A stretch of DNA of 64,000 nt, from assembly GCF_036127095.1 (NCBI RefSeq), contig NZ_CP108006.1, positions 1,922,001 to 1,986,000 of the forward strand, in the 5' to 3' direction. Both the position numbers and the translations under genes were made by a program. The DNA comes from Streptomyces sp. NBC_00335 (GTDB taxonomy: Bacteria > Actinomycetota > Actinomycetes > Streptomycetales > Streptomycetaceae). Within the stretch, counting starts at the first letter, position 1, and each line of letters opens with the position of its first letter. Shown here piece by piece: positions 26,232-35,291 of this stretch. The notes under the pieces were generated by a model that made no database searches, was not told the DNA's origin, and saw only the letters and a list, made by a program, of their open reading frames with translations.

Positions 26232-27152
26232 ATGAAGGCAATCACATACACCGCATACGGAACGTCTGACATCCTCACTCTCACCGAGGTTCCGGAGCCC
26301 AAGGTCGGTCCCGGTGAGGTCATCGTCCGCGTCAAGGCCGCCGGCGTGAACCCGGTCGACTGGAAGCTCGCCTCCGGATACCTCGACTCGATCCTCGAAG
26401 TCCGCTACCCGGTCATACCCGGCTGGGACGTCGCGGGCGTCGTCGAGGCGGTCGGCGAGGACACCTTCGACTACGCCGTCGGCGACGAGGTGTACGGCTA
26501 CGTCCGCAAGGAGTGGGTGGAGCTGGGCACTTACGCCGAGCTGGTCACCGCCCCCGTCCGCACCCTCGCCCGCAAGCCGCGCGAGCTGACCTTCGAGCAG
26601 GCCGCCGGGATCCCGCTGGCCGGGCTCACCGCTTACCAGTCCCTGACCCGTGTGGGACTCAAGGCCGGTGAGACCGTGCTCATCCACTCCGCCGCCGGCG
26701 GCACCGGCTCCCTCGGCGTGCAGATCGCCGTCGCCCTCGGCGCACGCGTCATCGGCACGGCCGGCGCGCACAACCACGACTACCTGCGCTCGCTGGGAGC
26801 CGAACCGGTCCTGTACGGCGAGGGCTTCGCCGACCGGGTCCGCGAGCTGGCGCCCGAAGGGGTGGACGCCGCCCTGGACTTCTTCGGCGACGACGTGGTC
26901 CCGGCGCTCCAGTCCCTGGTCAAGGAGCGGCACCGGGTGGTGTCCATCGCCGACTCCACCGCGGCCGCCCAGGGCGCGCACCAGCTGTGGGTCCGCCCGG
27001 ACACCGCCGACCTGACCTTCCTGGCCGAGCTCGCGGACGAGGGCCGGCTCACGGTCAACGTGGAGCACGCGCTGCCGCTCGCCGAGGCGGCGAAGGCCTG
27101 GGAGCTGAGCGCCACGGGCCGCACCCGCGGCAAGATCGTCCTGACGGTCTGA
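26232..27152 (+). CDS. NADP-dependent quinone oxidoreductase (zinc-independent MDR family)
   Basis: 306 residues. The N-terminal GroES-like fold (MKAITYTAYGTSDILTLTEV, VKAAGVNPVDWKLASGYL) and the nucleotide-binding motif VLIHSAAGGTGSLGVQIAVA fit QOR-type medium-chain reductases without the structural-zinc cysteines. It probably reduces quinones or enals with NADPH. It follows the iron-regulated gene by 130 bp; whether it shares that promoter is unclear. Good AAAGGA Shine-Dalgarno before ATG 26232. Confidence 0.9.
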   Translation: MKAITYTAYGTSDILTLTEVPEPKVGPGEVIVRVKAAGVNPVDWKLASGYLDSILEVRYPVIPGWDVAGVVEAVGEDTFDYAVGDEVYGYVRKEWVELGTYAELVTAPVRTLARKPRELTFEQAAGIPLAGLTAYQSLTRVGLKAGETVLIHSAAGGTGSLGVQIAVALGARVIGTAGAHNHDYLRSLGAEPVLYGEGFADRVRELAPEGVDAALDFFGDDVVPALQSLVKERHRVVSIADSTAAAQGAHQLWVRPDTADLTFLAELADEGRLTVNVEHALPLAEAAKAWELSATGRTRGKIVLTV

Positions 27153-27189
27153 GCCGGGGCCGGGCCCCTGCCCCGGCCTCCGCACACGG

Positions 27190-27224
27190 ACGTGCCGCCG
27201 GAGCGTTTCGCTCCGACGGCACGT
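27190..27224. terminator. Strong hairpin terminator between convergent genes
   Basis: ACGTGCCG-c-CGGAGCG pairs with CGCTCCG-a-CGGCACGT around a TTT loop: 15 base pairs with one mismatch. It lies between the quinone oxidoreductase and the convergent ferredoxin gene and can serve both. Confidence 0.8.
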
Positions 27225-27251
27225 GACTCCGTACGCGACGCGACCCCTCGC

Positions 27252-27620
27252 TCAGGAGGTGATCGGCGGCGCCGCACCGCCGCCGCCCGCCGGGCCGAGC
27301 GAGGGGCCGATCGCCCGCAGGGCGCCCGGTGTCCGCCCCTCGCCCCAGCCGATCTCCCGCCGGTAGCTGCCGAGCAGACCCCGGCCGGCGAGCCCGGCCT
27401 CGTCCCGTACGGCCGGGTCCTCGGGGACCGGACGGGTCAGCGGGGACACGAACAGCGCGTCCACGGGGCAGTTGGCCTCGCAGAGGAAGCAGGTCTGGCA
27501 GTCCTCCTGCCGGGCGAGCAGCGGGATCCCCTGCGGTCCCCGCTCGAAGACGTCGGTCGGGCACACCTCCACGCACTTGTCGCAGGCGATGCACCGCTCG
27601 GCCGAGACCAGTTCGATCAT
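27252..27620 (-). CDS. Two-cluster ferredoxin-like protein
   Basis: 122 residues. CIACDKCVEVCP and CQTCFLCEANCP are two [4Fe-4S] motifs in the first 60 residues; the remaining tail is Gly/Pro-rich. The gene overlaps the stop of the flavoprotein gene (ATGA), so the pair is made together. The pairing resembles the beta (ferredoxin) and alpha (FAD) subunits of adenylylsulfate-reductase-like enzymes. It probably transfers electrons to or from that flavoprotein. Confidence 0.87.
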   Translation of the reverse strand: MIELVSAERCIACDKCVEVCPTDVFERGPQGIPLLARQEDCQTCFLCEANCPVDALFVSPLTRPVPEDPAVRDEAGLAGRGLLGSYRREIGWGEGRTPGALRAIGPSLGPAGGGGAAPPITS

Positions 27621-29200
27621 GCGACCAGCTCCGCCGGCCGCGTCCACACCCGGTCGAGCCCGCCCGTCACGATGCGGTGGTGCTGCGCCGGGTCCTGCCC
27701 CGGGTGGTCGAGCCGGCGGGCCATCCCGCGGCTCTCCGTACGGGCCAGCGCGGAGGCGTACATCCAGCGGGCGTGCGCCGTCATGGCCGCCGCCTGGCGG
27801 ACCTTGACGAGCCCGGCACCCTCCCCGCGCACGGAGCCGCGCAGCTGCGCCCATACCTCGTCAAGGGAGCCGAGGGCGCCCCCGAGGACGGAGCCGTGCC
27901 GCAGGTAGTTCTTGTCGTACGGCAGCACTTGCTCCTGGACGAGGCGTACGAGTTCCCGCGCCTCGCCGGGCCCGGCCGCGGACCCGGCGCCCCCGGTCGG
28001 GCGCAGGCCCGCCCCGCCGGCCCCGGTGACCGGCCGGAAGGCGGCCCGGCCCGAGCCCAGCGAGCGGGCGTACCGGGCCGCGCCGGCCCCGGCCCAGCTG
28101 CCCGAGGACATCGCCCAGGCGGCGTTGTGGCTGCCGCCTCCGGTGAAGCCCCCGCAGATCTCCTCACGGGTGGCCGCGTCCCCGGCGGCGTACAGCCCGG
28201 GGACCGAGGTGGCGCAGTCGTCCCCGGTGATCCGGATCCCGCCGGTGCCGCGGACGGTGCCCTCGGCCAGCAGGGTGACGGAGAAGCGTTCGGTGAAGGG
28301 GTCGATGCCGAGCCGGTCGAAGGTGAGGAAGAAGTTCGGCTGCGCGAGCCGCATCGCGGCCTGAGCGGTGGCGTCGGCCCGGTCGAGGCGGGCGTAGACC
28401 TTGGCTCCGGTGAGGAGTTCGCGGGCGATGGCGGAGCGGCCGCCGAGGCTGGCGGCGCCCTCCAGGACCTCGCCGTCCTCCTGGTAGAAGGTGGCGAAGG
28501 TGTAGAAGGCCGTCTTGGTGACGGAGGTGCCCTCGGGGGCGATCCCGTAGGAGTTGGAGAACTCCATGCCGGACAGTTCGGCCCCGGCCTCGGCGGCGAA
28601 CAGCGCGCCGTCCCCGGTGTTGGTGTTGGTGCCGAGCGCGCCGCTGAGGAAGGCGCAGCCCCCGGTGGCCAGGACGACGGCGCCCGCCCGGACCCGGAAG
28701 GGTTCGCCGGCCTGGCGGCGGTGGCCGACGGCGCCCGCGACGGCGCCGTCCGCGTCGGTCAGCAGCTCGGTGACGGGGCTGTGGTCGAGGATCCGGACCC
28801 CGGCGCGGCGGATCCGGATGCGCATCCGCCGCATGTACTCGGGCCCCTGGAGGCCGCCCCGCAGCGGCCGGCCGTCGGGGCCGGTCGGGAAGGGGTAGCG
28901 CCCCTCGTCCGCCAGCTCGTTCATCCGGTCGTACGTCTCGTCGAGGACCCGGGACATCCACCGCCGGTCGGCGAGGTACCCGCCGAGTCCCTCGCGGCTC
29001 GCCATCGCCGCTTCGCGGGCCGCCGGATCCGGCGGGACGTACCAGACGCCGGTGCCGCCGGCGGCCGTCGCCCCGCTGGTGCCGCAGTAGCCCTTGTCGG
29101 CGAGGACCACGGAGGCCCCGGCCGAGGCCGCCTTGAGGGCGGCCCAGGCGGCGGCGGGGCCCCCGCCGACGACGAGCACGTCGGCGACGTGCTCGCTCAC
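27617..29200 (-). CDS. FAD-dependent oxidoreductase, fumarate reductase/AprA-like flavoprotein
   Basis: 527 residues. FAD-binding dinucleotide fold VLVVGGGPAAAWAALKAASA, then YCGTSGATAAGGTGVW, VVLATGGCAFLSGALGTNTN and a C-terminal GLYAAGDAATREEICGGFTG. This is the succinate dehydrogenase/fumarate reductase/AprA superfamily. It sits between a ferredoxin and an organosulfur monooxygenase, with overlapping genes on both sides, so a redox step in sulfur scavenging is likely. The true substrate is unknown. Confidence 0.85.
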   Translation of the reverse strand: MSEHVADVLVVGGGPAAAWAALKAASAGASVVLADKGYCGTSGATAAGGTGVWYVPPDPAAREAAMASREGLGGYLADRRWMSRVLDETYDRMNELADEGRYPFPTGPDGRPLRGGLQGPEYMRRMRIRIRRAGVRILDHSPVTELLTDADGAVAGAVGHRRQAGEPFRVRAGAVVLATGGCAFLSGALGTNTNTGDGALFAAEAGAELSGMEFSNSYGIAPEGTSVTKTAFYTFATFYQEDGEVLEGAASLGGRSAIARELLTGAKVYARLDRADATAQAAMRLAQPNFFLTFDRLGIDPFTERFSVTLLAEGTVRGTGGIRITGDDCATSVPGLYAAGDAATREEICGGFTGGGSHNAAWAMSSGSWAGAGAARYARSLGSGRAAFRPVTGAGGAGLRPTGGAGSAAGPGEARELVRLVQEQVLPYDKNYLRHGSVLGGALGSLDEVWAQLRGSVRGEGAGLVKVRQAAAMTAHARWMYASALARTESRGMARRLDHPGQDPAQHHRIVTGGLDRVWTRPAELVA

Positions 29201-30534
29201 GGGGTCGCCCCGGCGGTGGCGTAGCGGTTGGCGGGGCGGGCCAGGCCGTAGTTCTCGCGCAGGGTCCGGCCGGTGTACTCGGTGCGGAAGAGTCCGCGGC
29301 TCTGGAGGATCGGCACGACCTGGTCGACGAAGTCGGTCAGCCCGGTGGGGAGTACGGGAGCCATGATGTTGAAGCCGTCGGCGGCCCCCTGGGTGAACCA
29401 CTCCTCCAGCTGGTCGGCGATCTGCTCGGGCGTCCCCGCGAAGACGCGGTGGCCGCGGCCCGCGCCGAGGCGGGCGATCAGCTCGCGCAGGGTGAGGCCC
29501 TCGCGGCGGGCGAGCTCGGCGACGAGCGTGAAGCGGCTCTTGTTGCCGTTGATGTCCCGCTCCTCGGGCAGGTCGGGCAGCCCGCCGTCGAGCGGCAGCC
29601 CGCTGAGGTCCACGCCCAGCATGTTGGAGAGCTGCGCGAGGCCGTACTCCGGAATCTGGAGCTCGGTGAGCTCCTGTTCCAGGGCCCTGGCCTCGGCCTC
29701 GGTGGAACCGATGACGGGGGCGATGCCGGGCAGGACGAGCAGCTGGTCCTCGGTACGGCCGTACTTGGCGAGGCGGGACTTGAGGTCCTTGTAGAAGGTC
29801 TGCCCGTCGGCGAGGGTCTGCTGGGCGGTGAAGACGGCCTCGGCGTACTGGGCGGCGAACTCCTTGCCGTCCTCGGAGGATCCGGCCTGCACGAGCAGCG
29901 GGTGGCCCTGCGGGGAACGGGGCACGTTGAGCGGTCCGGCGACGCCGAAGTACTCACCGCGGTGCGCGGCGGGGTGGAGCTTGTCGGTGTCGGCGTAGAT
30001 GCCGTTCTCCTTGTCGAGGACGATCGCGTCGTCCTCCCAGCTGTCCCAGAGCTTGGTGGCCACGTCGAGGAACTCGCGGGCCCGGTCGTAGCGGAGGTTG
30101 TGCTCCAGGTGCTCGTCCCGGTTGAAGTTGCGGGCCTCGTCGACGCTGCCGGAGGTGACGATGTTCCAGCCGGCGCGGCCGCCGCTGATGTGGTCGAGGG
30201 AGGCGAACTTCCGGGCGGTGTTGAAGGGTTCGTTGAAGGTGGTGGAGACGGTGGCGATCAGGCCGATGTGCTCGGTGACGGCGGCGATCGCGGAGAGCAG
30301 GGTGAGCGGCTCGAAGCCGCCGACGGCGTTGTAGCGGGCCTTGCCCCAGAGGGCCACCCCGTCGGCGAAGAAGATCGAGTCGAGCCGTCCGCGCTCGGCG
30401 GTGCGGGCCAGTTCCTGGAAGTAGCGCAGATCGGTGATCCGCTCGGGGCTGCTGGCGGGGTGGCGCCAGGCGGCGTCGTGGTGCCCGGCGTTCATGAGGA
30501 AGGCGTTGAGGTGGAGGGTCCGCGGTGCGGTCAT
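29197..30534 (-). CDS. FMN-dependent monooxygenase of the NtaA/SnaA/DszA family
   Basis: 445 residues, normal for this luciferase-like family. Motifs: LDSIFFADGVALWGKARYNA, ATVSTTFNEPFNTARKFASL, SGGRAGWNIVTSGSVDEARN, LLVQAGSSEDGKEFAAQYAE. Members (DszA, NtaA, SnaA) use FMNH2 from a separate reductase to oxidise sulfur- or amine-containing substrates. An SsuE-type FMN reductase and a sulfonate-type transporter are encoded upstream, so an organosulfur substrate is likely. GTGA overlap with the flavoprotein gene. Confidence 0.9.
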   Translation of the reverse strand: MTAPRTLHLNAFLMNAGHHDAAWRHPASSPERITDLRYFQELARTAERGRLDSIFFADGVALWGKARYNAVGGFEPLTLLSAIAAVTEHIGLIATVSTTFNEPFNTARKFASLDHISGGRAGWNIVTSGSVDEARNFNRDEHLEHNLRYDRAREFLDVATKLWDSWEDDAIVLDKENGIYADTDKLHPAAHRGEYFGVAGPLNVPRSPQGHPLLVQAGSSEDGKEFAAQYAEAVFTAQQTLADGQTFYKDLKSRLAKYGRTEDQLLVLPGIAPVIGSTEAEARALEQELTELQIPEYGLAQLSNMLGVDLSGLPLDGGLPDLPEERDINGNKSRFTLVAELARREGLTLRELIARLGAGRGHRVFAGTPEQIADQLEEWFTQGAADGFNIMAPVLPTGLTDFVDQVVPILQSRGLFRTEYTGRTLRENYGLARPANRYATAGATP

Positions 30535-30824
30535 GTCTGGTCCTCGGTTCGGATCCGGGCGGGGACCCCGCGGGGCGGGGGCCGGGAACGGGGGGAACGG
30601 GGCCGAAAGGACCCGGGGTTTGGTGCCCGGCCGGAGGCCGGGAGTCATGCGCGGAGGCCGGGAGTCATGCGTGGAGGCCGAGAGCCCTGACCGGTCCGAA
30701 GGCCAGGGGTCAGGGACAGGGCCCCGGGACCCTGGCCAGGGGTCCCGGGCCGGGGCCAGGGGCCATGGCCCCGACCACGTGGACCGGGCCGGACCGGGGC
30801 TCGGGCGTCAGGGGTGGCCGGGCC
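30535..30824. other. Gene-free spacer with tandem repeats and GC-rich hairpins
   Basis: It contains two exact copies plus a half copy of the 20-bp unit CGGAGGCCGGGAGTCATGCG (30632-30681), then a stretch rich in CCAGGGG/CCCCTGG-type inverted repeats (about 30705-30780) that could fold into terminator-like hairpins behind the transporter operon. No gene seen. Confidence 0.6.
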
Positions 30825-31727
30825 TCAGGACGGGACGCGCCACGTGCTCAGACGGCGTTCGATCGTGACGAGGACCTGGTTGAAGGCCAGGCCGATCGCG
30901 GAGATCGTGACGATGCCCGCGTACATCTGCGGGATCGCGAAGTTGAACTGGGAGGCGTTGATCAGGTAGCCGAGGCCCGCCTTCGCGCCGATCATCTCGG
31001 CGGCGACCAGGACCAGGATGGAGACGGCCCCCGCCAGCCGGATGCCGGTGAAGATGACCGGCACCGACGCCGGCAGGATCACCTTCTGGAACAGCTTCGG
31101 CGTGGACAGGTCCATGGAGCGGGCCAGTTTCACCAGCGTCGGATCGGCGTTGCCCACGGCGCTGATGGTGTTCAGCAGGATCGGCCAGACGCAGGCGTAC
31201 ACGACGATCGAGACCTTCGAGGTCTCGCCGATGCCCAGCAGCAGGACGAACACCGGCAGCAGCGCGAGCGCCGCCGTGTTGCGGAACACCTCCAGCAGCG
31301 GCCCGAGCAGCGCCGCCACCGGCCGGTACCAGCCGATCAGCAGGCCGAGGGGGACCGCGACGGCCACCGCGATGCCGAATCCGCCGAAGGAGCGGGCCAG
31401 GCTGGCCTTGCTGTGCTCGGCGAGCTGCCCGTTGCCCAGCAGCTCCCACCAGGCCTTGGCGACCTCGCTCACCGGCGGCAGGAACGTCGCGTCGACCAGC
31501 CCCAGCCGCGGCGCCGCCTCCCACAGGGCCAGCAGCGCGAGGATCGCCGCCGAGCGCAGCGCCACCGCCCGCAGCCCCCGCAGGACGCGCAGCGCCAGGG
31601 GCGCGGCCGGCACCCGTACGGGGGGCCGCGCGGGGGTCCGTACGTCCGGGGGCGCGAGGTCCCGTACGGCTGTCGCCGCCCCGGCCTCCGGCTCCGCCTC
31701 CACCGCCGCTTCCACCGTGGTGCTCAT
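30825..31727 (-). CDS. ssuC: ABC transporter permease, SsuC/TauC type
   Basis: 300 residues, membrane protein. After a Pro/Ala-rich N-terminus the BPD-type permease domain has about six helices (AAILALLALWEAAPRLGLVD onward) and the EAA-like loop KLARSMDLSTPKLFQKVILP. It forms the channel for the substrate delivered by the downstream-encoded binding protein, powered by the SsuB-like ATPase whose gene overlaps it by 4 bp. Likely substrates are alkanesulfonates, sulfate esters or taurine. Confidence 0.9.
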   Translation of the reverse strand: MSTTVEAAVEAEPEAGAATAVRDLAPPDVRTPARPPVRVPAAPLALRVLRGLRAVALRSAAILALLALWEAAPRLGLVDATFLPPVSEVAKAWWELLGNGQLAEHSKASLARSFGGFGIAVAVAVPLGLLIGWYRPVAALLGPLLEVFRNTAALALLPVFVLLLGIGETSKVSIVVYACVWPILLNTISAVGNADPTLVKLARSMDLSTPKLFQKVILPASVPVIFTGIRLAGAVSILVLVAAEMIGAKAGLGYLINASQFNFAIPQMYAGIVTISAIGLAFNQVLVTIERRLSTWRVPS

Positions 31728-32539
31728 ACGGCGACCTCCTCCTTCTCCAGTTGCTGGGCGCGGGCCACCTCGTCGTGGAGCAGGGTCCAGATCTCGTGGC
31801 GGTAGCGGGCGAACTCCGGGCTGGAGCGCAGGTCTTCACCGGTGGCCCCGGTGGCCCGGTCGCCGAACGACACCGGCACGACCTGCTTGACCTTGCCGGG
31901 GCGGGAGGTCATGACGGCCACCCGCTGCCCGAGGTACACGGCCTCTTCGATGCCGTGCGTGATGAACACGACCGTCTTGCCGGTGCTCTGCCAGATCCGG
32001 CGCAGTTCGTCCTGGAGGGACTCGCGGGTCTGCGCGTCGAGCGCGGCGAACGGCTCGTCCATCAGCAGCACGTCCGGGTCGTACGCGAGCGAGCGCGCGA
32101 TGGCGACCCGCTGGCGCATGCCGCCGGACAGTTCGTGCGGGTGCCGGTCCTCGAACCCGGTGAGACCGACGAGGTCCAGGAACTCGCGGGCCTTCGCCGC
32201 CCGTTGGCGGCGCGGGACGCCGGTGGCCTCCAGGCCGAACTCGATGTTGCCGAGCGCGGTGCGCCACGGAAGCAGCGCGTACTGCTGGAAGACGATGCCC
32301 CGGTCGAGTCCCGGCCCGGTGACCGGCTTGCCGTCGAGCAGGATCCGGCCGGAGGTGGGCGGGGTCAGACCGCCGAGCAGGTCCAGGAGGGTGGACTTGC
32401 CGCAGCCGCTGGGGCCCACGACGACCACGAACTCGCCGGAGCCGATCTCCAGGTCGATGCCGTCGAGGGCGGTGAACTCGGTCTTCTTGTCCTTCGTCGG
32501 GAAGGTCTTCGTCACGGAGTCGAACACGATCTTCGCCAT
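31724..32539 (-). CDS. ssuB: ABC transporter ATP-binding protein, SsuB/TauB type
   Basis: 271 residues with intact Walker A (VVVGPSGCGKSTLLDLLGGL), signature (PHELSGGMRQRVAIARSLAY), Walker B (DVLLMDEPFAALDAQTRESL) and H-loop (VVFITHGIEEAVYLG). Typical of the nitrate/sulfonate/taurine importer family. It lies between the binding protein and permease genes. Confidence 0.95.
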   Translation of the reverse strand: MAKIVFDSVTKTFPTKDKKTEFTALDGIDLEIGSGEFVVVVGPSGCGKSTLLDLLGGLTPPTSGRILLDGKPVTGPGLDRGIVFQQYALLPWRTALGNIEFGLEATGVPRRQRAAKAREFLDLVGLTGFEDRHPHELSGGMRQRVAIARSLAYDPDVLLMDEPFAALDAQTRESLQDELRRIWQSTGKTVVFITHGIEEAVYLGQRVAVMTSRPGKVKQVVPVSFGDRATGATGEDLRSSPEFARYRHEIWTLLHDEVARAQQLEKEEVAV

Positions 32540-32546
32540 GGCGCCG

Positions 32547-33578
32547 TCAGCCCTTCCCGGACGCGTTGAACTCGTTGGTGTAGAGGTCGGCCGCCTTGAG
32601 CTGGCCCTTCTTGATCTCCCCGCGCCCGCCCAGCCAGTCGATCCACAGCTGGAACTCCTTGTCGGCGATCCGGCCGCCCTGCTCGGCGACTCCGTAGGAG
32701 CGCCAGTACTGCAGGGTCGAGGTGTCCTCGTTGCGGCCGCGCTTCTTGACGATCTCCGTCATCCGCGCGATGACCTCCTCGCGCGGGGTGGCGCGGGACC
32801 AGTCGATGGCCTTGGCCACGCCCGTGGTGAAGGTGCGGACGGTGTCCGGGTTCTCCTTGATGAACTTCTGCGTCATCACGTACGAGCCGGCGCTGAACGC
32901 GCCGAGCAGTTCGAAGTCCTTGAACAGCGGCCGGATGCCGCCCGTGGCCAGGGCCTTGTCGCGCAGCACGCCGCTGAGGACGCCGACCTCGATCTGCTTC
33001 TGCCTCAGCGCCTGTTCGGTGTTGACGGGGGGCACGACGAGGGATTCGACCTTGGCCGCGTCGGCCTTCGGGACGCCGTTGCGCTCCAGGTAGATGTCGA
33101 GCAGGGCCTGGGCGTGGGCGCCCAGGGTGTTCATGCCGACCTTCTTGCCGATCAGGTCGCGGGCGGAGCGGATCGGGCTGTCCTCCAGGACGTAGTAGCC
33201 GAGGTAGCTGTACTGGTCGGAGCCGTAGTAGGAGGTGACGGCCTTGATCTGGGCCTTGCTCGCCGCGAGTTTGACGATCGCGCCGTTGAAGGCGCCGCCG
33301 AAGTGGGTCTGGCCCGTGGCCGCGGACTGGATGTCCTGGGGGCCGCTGATGGTGTTGCCGACCCAGTCCAGGGTCACGTCGCCGAGGTAGCCGAGGTCGG
33401 CGGCGAGCTCGGGCAGGCTGACCGCGCCGACGTTGCCCTGGTACTTCAGGGAGGTGATCTGGCCACCGCGGCCGCCGCTGGCGGTCGCCGTCCCGCAGCT
33501 CACCGCGGCCGCCGAGATGCCGAGCAGGGTGAGGAACTGGCGTCGGGAGGTACGGGTGGAGGTGAAGGCTGCGGACAT
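32547..33578 (-). CDS. ssuA: Substrate-binding lipoprotein, SsuA type
   Basis: 343 residues. The N-terminus has a twin-arginine motif (TSRRQFLTLLGIS) and a lipobox (AAVSCG), so it is probably a Tat-exported lipoprotein. The mature domain has the NMT1/SsuA-like fold: SLPELAADLGYLGDVTLDWV, SAATGQTHFGGAFNGAIVKL, RDLIGKKVGMNTLGAHAQAL. It captures the organosulfur substrate outside the cell. Confidence 0.92.
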   Translation of the reverse strand: MSAAFTSTRTSRRQFLTLLGISAAAVSCGTATASGGRGGQITSLKYQGNVGAVSLPELAADLGYLGDVTLDWVGNTISGPQDIQSAATGQTHFGGAFNGAIVKLAASKAQIKAVTSYYGSDQYSYLGYYVLEDSPIRSARDLIGKKVGMNTLGAHAQALLDIYLERNGVPKADAAKVESLVVPPVNTEQALRQKQIEVGVLSGVLRDKALATGGIRPLFKDFELLGAFSAGSYVMTQKFIKENPDTVRTFTTGVAKAIDWSRATPREEVIARMTEIVKKRGRNEDTSTLQYWRSYGVAEQGGRIADKEFQLWIDWLGGRGEIKKGQLKAADLYTNEFNASGKG

Positions 33579-33669
33579 GGCGATTCCTTGTCGATCCGGG
33601 TCGGGCTGGTCGGGCGGGCGGGAGGTCAGTGAGGGAGAGAGGGAGGGTGGGGCGGTTTCCGTACGGGGA

Positions 33670-34227
33670 TCAGCGCGCGGTGGCGAGCGCGGCGGCCTGA
33701 GCCGCGCGCAGGGCCTCGGCGAACTCGTCGACGGCCTGGTACAGGTCCAGCTCCGCCTCCGGGCGCAGCCGGTCCGGGCCGGACCCGCGCTCCACGGAGG
33801 AGTCCAGGACGAAGCGGCCGGCGGTGACGTGCCGGGCGCCGAGCGCGGCGAGGACCGGGCGCAGGGCGTAGTCGATGGTCAGGACGTGGGCGAGGCTGCC
33901 GCCGGTGGCCAGCGGGAAGACCGTCTTGCCGGCCAGCCCGTCCTGCGGGAGCAGGTCGAGGAAGGCCTTGAGCAGTCCGGTGTACGAGGCCTTGTAGACG
34001 GGCGTCGCGATGACGATCCCGTCGGCTTCGGCGACGGCTTCCAGGGCCCGGCGGATCTCCGGCTCACCGCGGCGGGCGGCGAGCAGATCGGCGGCGGGGA
34101 GCTCCCGGACGGCGAGCTGCGCGGTCTCGAACCCGGCGTGGTTCAGGCGGCGCAGCACGTGATCGGCGACCACGTCGGTACGGGAGTGGACGGACGGACT
34201 GCCGGTGAGGGCGAGCAGCTTGGGCAC
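33670..34227 (-). CDS. ssuE: NAD(P)H-dependent FMN reductase, SsuE type
   Basis: 185 residues. LLALTGSPSVHSRTDVVADH is the flavodoxin-like FMN-binding start and IVIATPVYKASYTGLLKAFL with DLLPQDGLAGKTVFPLATGG is the SsuE signature. It would supply FMNH2 to the DszA/NtaA-type monooxygenase encoded in the same cluster. Confidence 0.92.
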   Translation of the reverse strand: MPKLLALTGSPSVHSRTDVVADHVLRRLNHAGFETAQLAVRELPAADLLAARRGEPEIRRALEAVAEADGIVIATPVYKASYTGLLKAFLDLLPQDGLAGKTVFPLATGGSLAHVLTIDYALRPVLAALGARHVTAGRFVLDSSVERGSGPDRLRPEAELDLYQAVDEFAEALRAAQAAALATAR

Positions 34228-34314
34228 GGAGCGCTCCTTGGCTGATGGGGCGGGTCGGGACGGGTCGTTCTGGTTCTGCGTCTGCTTCTGCTTCTGTCTT
34301 CTTCGCCTGTCGGC

Positions 34315-35253
34315 TCAGGCTTCGGAGGTGGAGGCTCCGGAGGCGATGCCGAAGGCCGGGTCCGGCACGGTCTCCGGGCTGATCAGCCGGGACGGGACCC
34401 CGTCGGGCCCGACCGGGACGTCGCCGTCGACCGTCACGCGGCGCAGGGTGCGCTCGTGGTCGTCGGAGTCGTCGACGCCGTAGTGCTGGGTGGCTCGGTT
34501 GTCCCAGATCGCGACGTCACCGGCCTGCCACTGCCAGCGGACGGTGTTCTCGGGGAGCTCGATGTGGGCCTGGAAGAGGTCCTGGAGGAGTCGCGAGTCG
34601 CGGCCGGTGAGCCCGTTGATCCGCTGGACGAAGTTGCCGAGCAGCAGGGTGCGTTCGCCGGTCTCGGGGTGGACCCGGACCACCGGGTGCTCGGTGAGGA
34701 ACTTGGTCGAGGTGAACACCTCGCGGTACTGGGCCAACGCCTCGGGAAGGGCGTCGGGCTTCAGGGCCGCGTAGTCGTACTCGTTGGAGTGCACGGCGCG
34801 CAGGCTGTCGGCGAGGACGCGCAGCGGCTCGGGCAGGCCGGCGTAGGCGGCGGCCGTGTTGGCCCACAGGGTGTTGCCCCCGTACGGCGGGATGGTGACG
34901 GCGCGCAGGATGGAGAAGGCGGGGTAGGCGGGGACGAAGGTCACGTCCGTGTGCCACTGGTTGGCGCGGGCTCCGTGGTGGGAGTCGATGCCGAGCGCGT
35001 AACGCCCGTCGGCGGAGGGCACGGTGGGGTGCGCGACGGGCGCGCCGAGCAGCTCGGCGAAGGCTTCGTGCCCGTCCTCGTCGAGGTGGTCCTGACCGCG
35101 GAAGAAGACGACCTTGTGGGCGAGCAGCGCGGCCCGGATCCCGGCGACGGCCTCGGCTTCGAGCTCGCCGCCGAGCCGGACCCCACCGATCTCGGCGCCT
35201 ATGCGGCCGCCGATCTTGGTGACGGTGAGGTCGGTGCGGGTGGCAGTGGACAT
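34315..35253 (-). CDS. TauD/AtsK-type Fe(II)/2-oxoglutarate dioxygenase
   Basis: 312 residues. Iron ligands are seen in [11 protein letters not shown] (HxD) and [10 protein letters not shown] (distal His), with the 2-oxoglutarate-binding Arg in [11 protein letters not shown]. TauD and AtsK oxidise taurine or alkyl sulfates, releasing sulfite or sulfate; the sequence looks closer to the alkylsulfatase AtsK, though this is a by-eye judgement. AAGGAG Shine-Dalgarno (35262-35267) before the ATG at 35253. It is the first gene of the sulfur locus. Confidence 0.9.
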   Translation of the reverse strand: MSTATRTDLTVTKIGGRIGAEIGGVRLGGELEAEAVAGIRAALLAHKVVFFRGQDHLDEDGHEAFAELLGAPVAHPTVPSADGRYALGIDSHHGARANQWHTDVTFVPAYPAFSILRAVTIPPYGGNTLWANTAAAYAGLPEPLRVLADSLRAVHSNEYDYAALKPDALPEALAQYREVFTSTKFLTEHPVVRVHPETGERTLLLGNFVQRINGLTGRDSRLLQDLFQAHIELPENTVRWQWQAGDVAIWDNRATQHYGVDDSDDHERTLRRVTVDGDVPVGPDGVPSRLISPETVPDPAFGIASGASTSEA

Positions 35254-35267
35254 GATGGGCTCCTTGT

Positions 35268-35291
35268 TTATTTCCGCAGCGGAAGAAATAA
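35268..35291 (-). promoter_or_regulatory. Inverted repeat beside the TauD-like Shine-Dalgarno
   Basis: TTATTT-CCGC-A-GCGG-aag-AAATAA forms a 10-bp stem with a 3-nt bulge, immediately upstream of the AAGGAG site. Its A/T-rich arms stand out. It may be an operator or an RNA hairpin that affects initiation; which factor acts here is unknown. Confidence 0.4.
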
